Shown here: positions 57,921-64,000 of the stretch, piece by piece
Layout of the letters: every line of letters begins with the position of its first letter
How positions within the stretch are numbered: position 1 is the stretch's first letter
Source: Thalassolituus maritimus
GTDB lineage: Bacteria; Pseudomonadota; Gammaproteobacteria; Pseudomonadales; Oceanobacteraceae
Assembly (NCBI GenBank): GCA_913019975.1
Contig: CAJWBH010000001.1
Coordinates: 124,001-188,000, forward strand
Length of the DNA stretch: 64,000 nt
Direction: 5' to 3'
Notes under the pieces: model-generated
Database searches by the model: none
What the model was told of the DNA's origin: nothing
What the model saw: only the letters and a program-made list of their open reading frames with translations
Position numbers and translations under genes: made by a program

Positions 57921-60269
57921 TCAACTCAGGCGTTGATTGATGTCGCTGGGTGAAAATGCCAATGGGTTCATCAGCAGATCGGTACGACCAATATGGGTTT
58001 TATTAATCTTCACTTGCTCATAACCCGGGCGTTGCTCAAGCCAGGTATCGATACTGAGAAGAGGTGATGTCCCTAAAATAAAGGGTTGTTCTGTTTCGAT
58101 AATTCGCCATTGAAGGTGCGCGGGTAGTTGCGCTTCCAGCATGGATTCAATTTCCTGACGTTGCTTACGGGCATCGCCGTGCAACAGGATGCTTACTCTG
58201 TGCGCGTATTTCTCGAAGAACTCAGTCACGGCCTGACGCTCATCTTCTGTTGCTATTTCTGGTGCGAACAGCGCAAGGAATTCTTTGGCGCCCATTTCAG
58301 AAAGAATCAGGCTGTCACCCACAATGCTGTTCCCACTGATTCCGGTACCAAGCGTAAGCGGGTGATCTGAATCATCCATGTGTACCCCGAGAATGGTGGC
58401 CATGGTTCTGCGCAGGCGGAAATTCTCAGTCACGACCACGCTACCATTCTGAACGCCGCCATCTGTGACGATATCCAGCGCAAGATTCAATGCGGGCAGG
58501 GTGCCTTTGCGCTGTTGTATCAGGGTTGCGTTTTCCAACCAGCGGCGACGGCGTCGCTCTGGCCAGTGAGACGGAATTGCCTCTCCTACACTCTGTGCCA
58601 GCCAGTTCAGATTTCCGGTAGGCGCCGCCATCGGGTGAAGGAGCTGGTCTGCTGCCGCGACCCGGCCCTCCAGGGGGGTGAGAATACTCTCGAAGCTCGC
58701 CAGCAGACGCTCCCTGACATCGGCACCGTTAGCAGGGCCGATTGAATTTTCGGGCGTCGGGCTTTCTTCCTGACGAAACAGCTCGGGGAGGTACGCTTCC
58801 TGATAAGAAAACCGCGGAGAATAAACGCGGATGGCATGAATCTCTGGGGTCCTCCGGCCACTGCCAGTCAGATGCAACTGCAGCTGCAGATAGCGTCCTT
58901 CGAGGTTTCTGACCCGCCCCTCCGGGCGTTGCAGGAGAACTTCGAACAGTCCGCGTCGATCTTTTTCATAACCAGATAATGCCTTCTGAAAAGGATGCTC
59001 TGAAGGCAGAGGGTTCCATACTGGAACAGGCTGCATATGAATATCAGCCTGGCTACGGGCGTCCTCATCATCGAATACCCGTGCACCAATTTCTACACTG
59101 CAGCCAGCAGGGATACAGGCATCAATATATACCCTGTGCCAGACAGTACCGGGCGTGCCCGAGTCCAGAACTTCCCGGAGCAATGCTGAGGCGCTGTCTT
59201 CATAGCGTGGCTGGCGCAGTACATGCAATTCACGCGGTCTTGGTGAGAACCCCGGATAATCGTCATCTTCGGGCGCTTGATAGCGAAGCTGACCGTCTGC
59301 GCTACTGGCAAAACGAGGAACCGCGAGGTTGACCATGGGGTAGCGTTCGTAAATCAGCCGGGCAGACCCTGGCCCATCATCACCGGATGCCTCAAGGCGA
59401 ACGACCGGACAGTCCCGCTGAACGAAGCCAGGATCATCACTTTGTCTCGGAGCCAGTAAAGCGAGGCGACCCTGGCCAGCCAGACCAATATCAATAGCAA
59501 ACGGACAATCCCCGTCGACAGAGTAGGTATGCAAAGGAGAGGCTGGGTTATCGGTCAACGAACGAGCAAGTATTTGCTGGCTCCCAGCGCCGTTGTGCAC
59601 TAACACGTAAAGGTATTGCTCGTCGCAGCATAAGCCTAATGGCGACCAGCCTACCGGTAGCTGCTGTTGCCAGTGGCACGTCAGTGGTGCAGGGTTAATT
59701 ACTTCGGGTTCGAAGCGCGACGAATCAGGCGCGTAGGGTGCGGGCAAAGGTTGCCCATCGCAGAACATCAGACTGGTCGCAGACACCACCCATATACGTT
59801 CTTCGTTATCTACCTGGCTTCGTACGGGTTCTTCGGGCAGAGTGCAGCTAGTTAACCAACGCTTGCCCAGATGAAATACAGTCAGTCCATGCAGTTCATT
59901 TTTATCTGTGTAAGGCAGCGCCATGCGACCGCTGGAATTCAGCGTCATATCGGTAAACTGGCAGCCCTCGGGACATGAGAAACTTGTTCCCGTGTCGTGA
60001 TCCAGTGTCTCCCAACCGCGTCCTCCGTTGCAGATCACAGTATCGCCGTCGTTGTTGAGCAGCGCGACCTGATAGTGCTGATCAACTGCCATGGGTGCAG
60101 CGTTCTGCCATTGCGTCAGAGCATCTGCCTGAGTATCCGGAAGCCGCAACGATTGTTTCTGCCGTAGCATTAACGCCTGTTGACCCGGGTGCCACTCCAT
60201 TCTGCTGGAGCCTTGCCGCAGTTCATCTTCGGTACGGAGTAAAAAGTAGGGAGTATTGTTCGCGTCCAT
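57921..60269 (-). CDS. Phage tail-protein-I-like baseplate protein
   Basis: This 782-aa protein has a beta-rich N-terminal two-thirds that reads like a propeller or repeated sandwich (RIWVVSATSLMFCDGQPL, QYLYVLVHNGAGSQQILA). The C-terminal domain (about 510-700) resembles the tail-protein-I/TIGR02242 family: LASFESILTPLEGRVAAADQ, NLNWLAQSVG and RRRRWLENATLIQQRKGT. Such proteins join baseplate J in the wedge. The start is the ATG at 60269, overlapping the previous stop as TGATG; a GTG at 60275 is an alternative. Confidence 0.85.
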   Translation of the reverse strand: MDANNTPYFLLRTEDELRQGSSRMEWHPGQQALMLRQKQSLRLPDTQADALTQWQNAAPMAVDQHYQVALLNNDGDTVICNGGRGWETLDHDTGTSFSCPEGCQFTDMTLNSSGRMALPYTDKNELHGLTVFHLGKRWLTSCTLPEEPVRSQVDNEERIWVVSATSLMFCDGQPLPAPYAPDSSRFEPEVINPAPLTCHWQQQLPVGWSPLGLCCDEQYLYVLVHNGAGSQQILARSLTDNPASPLHTYSVDGDCPFAIDIGLAGQGRLALLAPRQSDDPGFVQRDCPVVRLEASGDDGPGSARLIYERYPMVNLAVPRFASSADGQLRYQAPEDDDYPGFSPRPRELHVLRQPRYEDSASALLREVLDSGTPGTVWHRVYIDACIPAGCSVEIGARVFDDEDARSQADIHMQPVPVWNPLPSEHPFQKALSGYEKDRRGLFEVLLQRPEGRVRNLEGRYLQLQLHLTGSGRRTPEIHAIRVYSPRFSYQEAYLPELFRQEESPTPENSIGPANGADVRERLLASFESILTPLEGRVAAADQLLHPMAAPTGNLNWLAQSVGEAIPSHWPERRRRRWLENATLIQQRKGTLPALNLALDIVTDGGVQNGSVVVTENFRLRRTMATILGVHMDDSDHPLTLGTGISGNSIVGDSLILSEMGAKEFLALFAPEIATEDERQAVTEFFEKYAHRVSILLHGDARKQRQEIESMLEAQLPAHLQWRIIETEQPFILGTSPLLSIDTWLEQRPGYEQVKINKTHIGRTDLLMNPLAFSPSDINQRLS

Positions 60270-62530
60270 CAGCACACATCCGGAACAACAGGTATCGCAA
60301 TTTCGTAGTCGCCCTGATCATCGCCAGTAAGACCGTCGCGAATTCCTTGAGGGAATGGCGGTAACAGATGGTTGGCATTACTGCCGTGTCCATTCGGCGA
60401 GCCCGGTGATCCGTCACCAGCAGAACCACTGGCGCCCACGTAAATACCAGCAAGTTCAGGAAGTTGGAAATCATCGAGCATCAGGCTCTCATTTGCCGTT
60501 AGTCTGCGCCAAGCTGGTTTTCCTTCGTCATTAGTGCCCTGCGCAAATAATGAAATTGCATTAACCGACAAAACGCCGGGAATACGTGCTGCCTGAGTCA
60601 TTAATTCATTCGCGCGGACTGTCGCGCCGACAGGCCAGCCGGTACCTTTACTTCCACCCGGAGCGAGAGGCGACAGATATTGAGTGACGGTTTCGGCTAC
60701 TGCATTTAATGTTTCGCGTTCGGTGGATGGGTCCCGGACTGTGACCAGAATACTGACCGCCATAGGTACAAATTGCGGGCTGAGTACGTACAGCTCGGTG
60801 CCCACCATGCAGCGGTTAATCAGATAATTAAAAACGTCTTTCAACAGTCCTCTGGTAGGGCGAGGCCAGTTATTAATGCTGACCTCTGTCGGCGGCAGTA
60901 CAAATATACTGATGGCTCCGGGAACGTCGCGTTGCGCTGCGGCGAGCGTTGCGCCGGGTAAAAAGCCTTCTTTTACTTCGGCACGGGCAACCGGGCTGAC
61001 TGGGTTGTTCAGGCAGAGCGCCTGAAAGTCGGTCGCGGTAACAGCGCGGTTGCGGTGAGTGAGGAACTGGGGGATACGGCTCTCGGCCTGAGCGAGTGAC
61101 TCGGCATCGCGACCGCCGCTCAATGGCCACTCGTGACGCACCCGTAAACGGGAGCTGCCATCAACGATCTCTTTAATTTTCCCCGCAGGGAGATTACCTG
61201 ATTCTCCTCCTCCCGAACGATAGGATGCGACGCGTACGCGAGCACCTTTGGGGGGGCGGAAACCAGAATCCAGACCATCGCCAAAATAGACAAGACCCGA
61301 TGCTGCATCGAGGCGATAAACCCGGGCATCCTCACCTTGACCTGACGTGAAATCCATACCACGCCAGGTCGACCAGACACCATTTTCTTCGACCTGAAGC
61401 TCCAGAGATGCAGCATCAATATCTGTATCTGGAAGTTGAAGCACCTGCTCAGGCAATCCTGTGCCTGTGCCGATCAGTAGATCATTACGTTGCCCCTGAG
61501 CGACGACATCGACCGCATTAATGGTGAGGTAAGCAAGCTTCAGGTCGGGTTCATCAGGAGAGCGAAGGCGGACCCAGAAGGCCACTCGCTCTGCGGCCTC
61601 ATCGTCCTCAGGAGCCGGGGGCAAACTGCTCGTACCGTTAAACATCGGGTCTGCATTAGCAAAACCACTGAATAAATCCGGATTCGCCGGTAACCTGAGT
61701 GTAACAACACCGGTTTTACGCCCGCCCATGGAGGAGTCACGGATAACATCCAGAGGGAGAAAACGGGTTTTTCCGTCTGGCGTTTCAGACATCAGCTCCC
61801 AGACCAGATGACGCGGATACAGGGTACTTTCACTGTCGACGATAAAGTCTTCTTCCTGAAGCGAATCTGCAGGGGCTATTCCAACATTAAGCCGCAGTCC
61901 TGAAAAAGACGAGCGCAGTGCGGTCATCTGATCTGATAAGGGTTTCGGTGCAATACAAGCCAGGTAGAAACTCTTATCCAGTGTATTACCAATACTCAGG
62001 GTTTCCTGCCCCAGCGAAAACTGGCGGGCGCGAAACGGTTTAGGCATCTCGCCTGCACGTAATCCGTACTGCTCGTGCAGGTCCTGGAGTGTCATTCCCA
62101 TGGCTTCGAGGTCGCCGGGGCTGAGCAATTCTTTAATCAATACACTCAGACTCAGGCAGGTAGGCTGCACCTCGTTGGACGTCGATAACGTGACTTTCCC
62201 CGCACGTAGCTGACTCCCCGCCGGAAGATAATCCTGTAACGTCAGACTGTTAGGGCTGGCATCAATCGCTACAAAGCCAGTCGCAGGTACCGCCGGGCGA
62301 ACAGGAATCTGGAGGAGGTTTAAAAAGACTTTGCGCTGGCGTTCAGGAATAAGGTTGGCGCGATAGATAATGGTTTCGGTAAGCCAGGCAAACAGATCAA
62401 TAAACGCATGTACCGGATCTCCCGGTGCAATTTGGGTAAGCTCCGGCAAGTGACCGGCAAGGCGTGTTCTGGCCTCAGCAACCAGATCATCAAAGCGGCG
62501 ATCGTCCAGATTTGGAACAGGTAATGGCAT
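60269..62530 (-). CDS. Baseplate J / gp47-like wedge protein
   Basis: This 753-aa protein matches the putative baseplate assembly family that includes Afp11-type wedges. The N-terminus has PNLDDRRFDDLVAEARTRL and PGDPVHAFIDLFAWLTETIIYR. The centre has LVYFGDGLDSGFRPPKGARVRV and YRSGGGESGNLPAGKI, typical of baseplate J, and later AVTATDFQALCL. The protein probably forms the core of the baseplate wedge together with the gp25 homologue. AGGAGG lies upstream of the ATG, and 15 nt separate it from the gp25 gene. Confidence 0.92.
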   Translation of the reverse strand: MPLPVPNLDDRRFDDLVAEARTRLAGHLPELTQIAPGDPVHAFIDLFAWLTETIIYRANLIPERQRKVFLNLLQIPVRPAVPATGFVAIDASPNSLTLQDYLPAGSQLRAGKVTLSTSNEVQPTCLSLSVLIKELLSPGDLEAMGMTLQDLHEQYGLRAGEMPKPFRARQFSLGQETLSIGNTLDKSFYLACIAPKPLSDQMTALRSSFSGLRLNVGIAPADSLQEEDFIVDSESTLYPRHLVWELMSETPDGKTRFLPLDVIRDSSMGGRKTGVVTLRLPANPDLFSGFANADPMFNGTSSLPPAPEDDEAAERVAFWVRLRSPDEPDLKLAYLTINAVDVVAQGQRNDLLIGTGTGLPEQVLQLPDTDIDAASLELQVEENGVWSTWRGMDFTSGQGEDARVYRLDAASGLVYFGDGLDSGFRPPKGARVRVASYRSGGGESGNLPAGKIKEIVDGSSRLRVRHEWPLSGGRDAESLAQAESRIPQFLTHRNRAVTATDFQALCLNNPVSPVARAEVKEGFLPGATLAAAQRDVPGAISIFVLPPTEVSINNWPRPTRGLLKDVFNYLINRCMVGTELYVLSPQFVPMAVSILVTVRDPSTERETLNAVAETVTQYLSPLAPGGSKGTGWPVGATVRANELMTQAARIPGVLSVNAISLFAQGTNDEGKPAWRRLTANESLMLDDFQLPELAGIYVGASGSAGDGSPGSPNGHGSNANHLLPPFPQGIRDGLTGDDQGDYEIAIPVVPDVC

Positions 62531-62545
62531 AGCCGTAAATCCTCC

Positions 62546-62941
62546 TTACACGCCCAGGTTCAGGCGTAACCCCAGCGACGCTGGGGTCTGGTTATGTCGT
62601 AGACGGTAACGAATATTGATGTGCACTTCGGCCAGGTTGTCTTTTGCTGTCGTGACATCGACGCCGTCTACCTGTACGCGTGTCTCCCACACGGACAGTG
62701 ATTTTTTTACGACGCCAGCAATCAGGTTGCGGGTCGTTTCATTGTTAGGCTGATGAATAAACTTGAGCAGCCCAGCGCCAAACTCCGGACGTTGAATACG
62801 TTCGCCGGGGCGGGTTAGTAGAATATTGAGCATATTCTCGCGAATACTGTTGTCGTCTTCCGACCAGCTCAGGCTGCCATCACTGTTAATTGAACCCAGA
62901 GGCCAGCTGATTACTTTAGGTACCGGTGTACGCAGCGTCAT
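62546..62941 (-). CDS. GPW/gp25-like baseplate wedge protein
   Basis: This 131-aa protein has the gp25/GPW signature IRENMLNILLTRPGERIQRPEFG, then AGLLKFIHQP and a C-terminal strand pair (EVHINIRYRLRHNQ). Homologues (T4 gp25, TssE, Afp9) start sheath polymerisation at the baseplate. The EPR-like core is present as RPEFG. Its ATG overlaps the stop of the preceding gene (ATGA), so the two are translated together. Confidence 0.95.
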   Translation of the reverse strand: MTLRTPVPKVISWPLGSINSDGSLSWSEDDNSIRENMLNILLTRPGERIQRPEFGAGLLKFIHQPNNETTRNLIAGVVKKSLSVWETRVQVDGVDVTTAKDNLAEVHINIRYRLRHNQTPASLGLRLNLGV

Positions 62942-64000
62942 CCATCAGATCCTTTTGGCATTTTCGGGAAGGGCAGGCAGACTTTTACCCACGGCATCCA
63001 GAAGAAAATAATATTTAGCAGCGACACCATGATCATTAACAGGATCATGGCTACGATGGTGATAACAGGCAGGCTGAAAGAGCATATCCATTGAATGCCT
63101 GCTCCGAGATCAAAATTGCCACTGACTGTGTCTTCGCTGATGCCTTTTTTGAATTTAAGCGAGTTGACCAGAGAGAAGGTGTCTCCCGGTGTCAGGATGC
63201 TTGCGCCTTTGGCCAGACCACGTTTTAAATCGCGCATTGAGGGCATTGGAATCAATGAAGGGCGACTCGCCTCCGGGTCAAACGTGGCAGCGACACGGAA
63301 GGTCGTTGACTGAGAGTTCTGGTCAGCCCAGGTAATCTGCTCGTGCCGCTCGTCATTGACGGATCTGACGAAGGGAATAATCCGGAATAAATCGTCAGGT
63401 CCCTGAGCAAATTTCGGCAGTGGAATTTCGAGTGAGGTTGCCAGAGTCAGATCACGCAGGCGTTGACCGAGTGAAGAACGCATTGATTCCGCCTGACTCT
63501 CGGTAAATGCCAATGAATCGCTAAGGCTTCCCTGGCCGTTATGAAGTGGCAATTTAGGAATATTGCCAAGGCGATTCATGCCACCCACTGCATCAGCCAT
63601 ATCGCTGACCTGAGCGGCCCAGCGTACCAGGGGATTATTTTCTTTATCGGCAAAGCACAGGCGCAGGTAGTCAATCAGGCTGGTGGTGCGGTAAACGGGA
63701 ATAAACTCTGCGTGAGAGAAGTCGAATGGGTTATGAATACCTGTGCGCATTTTCTGCATTTTCGGTAGGTAAATCGGAATACGTCTCCAGGCATCAGGAT
63801 CATAGAAATAGATTTGATCACACAGGGTTTCGAGTTGTTGGTTATCCGCTCTGTCTTCCTCTCCGAGGTGATAGCGATGGATCAACTGCATTAAGAGTTC
63901 TGCAAAGGCCGCGGTTGGCCGACCACGGTCAAGGTGAATGCGGTCCTGTTCAGGATTCCATGTCTGGTTCGCCCCATTTGAATAGCCAAATGGCCAGGGC
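62938..64000 (-). CDS. Unknown protein with C-terminal membrane segment (partial)
   Basis: The frame is open to the right window edge, so the gene is incomplete at its 5' end; at least 353 codons are present. An ATG at 63891 is probably internal, since 36 upstream codons (WPFGYSNGANQTWNPEQD and on) look coding. No family is recognised. The soluble part has ELLMQLIHRYHLGEEDR and IPIYLPKMQKMRTG. Near the C-terminus a strongly hydrophobic stretch (LPVITIVAMILLMIMVSLL) ends in a short charged tail. It is coupled to the gp25 gene, so it is probably part of the same apparatus. Confidence 0.72.
   Translation of the reverse strand, partial: PWPFGYSNGANQTWNPEQDRIHLDRGRPTAAFAELLMQLIHRYHLGEEDRADNQQLETLCDQIYFYDPDAWRRIPIYLPKMQKMRTGIHNPFDFSHAEFIPVYRTTSLIDYLRLCFADKENNPLVRWAAQVSDMADAVGGMNRLGNIPKLPLHNGQGSLSDSLAFTESQAESMRSSLGQRLRDLTLATSLEIPLPKFAQGPDDLFRIIPFVRSVNDERHEQITWADQNSQSTTFRVAATFDPEASRPSLIPMPSMRDLKRGLAKGASILTPGDTFSLVNSLKFKKGISEDTVSGNFDLGAGIQWICSFSLPVITIVAMILLMIMVSLLNIIFFWMPWVKVCLPFPKMPKGSDG

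Noticed and set aside
43218-64000. Reading the operon as a type VI secretion system
   Set aside because: gp25-like proteins occur in T6SS, but a baseplate-J family protein, an Afp15-type ATPase and DUF4157 do not, and no TssB/C, TssJLM or ClpV gene is present.
1-64000. CRISPR arrays, insertion sequences, integrases or transposases
   Set aside because: No regularly spaced direct repeats, transposase-like proteins or terminal inverted repeats were seen on either strand.

Overview
The window looks like a chromosomal segment of a marine-type gammaproteobacterium, most likely in or near the Oceanospirillales/Pseudomonadales. The evidence is the Pseudomonas-like order serC-pheA-hisC-tyrA/aroA (fused)-cmk-rpsA-ihfB-lapB-pyrF, the ruvCAB-ybgC-tolQRAB-pal-cpoB cluster, hda next to DUF2066 and purMN, and the protein sequences themselves. 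Genus cannot be fixed by eye.

Layout. (1) 1-9.8 kb: core aromatic amino acid, translation and envelope genes on the + strand. (2) 9.8-20.8 kb: a fucose-type surface polysaccharide cluster. gmd and fcl make GDP-L-fucose. They are followed by visibly AT-richer genes: an acyltransferase, a GT10 and a GT11 fucosyltransferase, a Wzx flippase, an EpsG-like Wzy polymerase and three GT-A glycosyltransferases. An initiating polyprenyl-phosphate sugar transferase faces them from the other strand, next to tRNA-Asn. (3) 20.8-35.3 kb: galE, dcd, DUF3108, purN, purM, DUF2066, hda, prc, a thioesterase, a LysR regulator, an EamA transporter, clpB and a small lipoprotein. (4) 35.3-42.7 kb: ruvCAB and tol-pal. 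(5) 42.8-43.1 kb: two identical tRNA-Lys genes, each with its own promoter. (6) 43.2-64.0 kb: one tightly packed minus-strand operon running in from the right edge.

The region of greatest interest is that last operon. It encodes the baseplate half of a phage-tail-like contractile injection system, probably an extracellular CIS (eCIS). In order of transcription it holds a membrane-anchored protein of unknown family (cut by the window edge), a gp25-like wedge protein, a baseplate-J protein and a large tail-protein-I-like protein. Three proteins of rising size (303, 588 and 1216 aa) follow that share an N-terminal module, then a 580-aa protein of unknown function, an AAA+ ATPase with a degenerate extra P-loop, a 1225-aa DUF4157 protein and a TPR protein. 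The DUF4157 protein has seven acidic Q-K-R repeats, an HELTH metallopeptidase motif and an HNH-like DVDH...N motif, and is a candidate effector. Sheath, tube, spike and PAAR genes are not in the window; they would be expected further right. No lysis, capsid, integrase, insertion sequence or CRISPR array was seen.

Several genes need a start other than the longest reading frame: cmk, gmd, wzx, the sugar transferase, purM, hda, the thioesterase, ybgC, tolA and the AAA ATPase. The choices are explained in each entry. The genes at both edges are incomplete.
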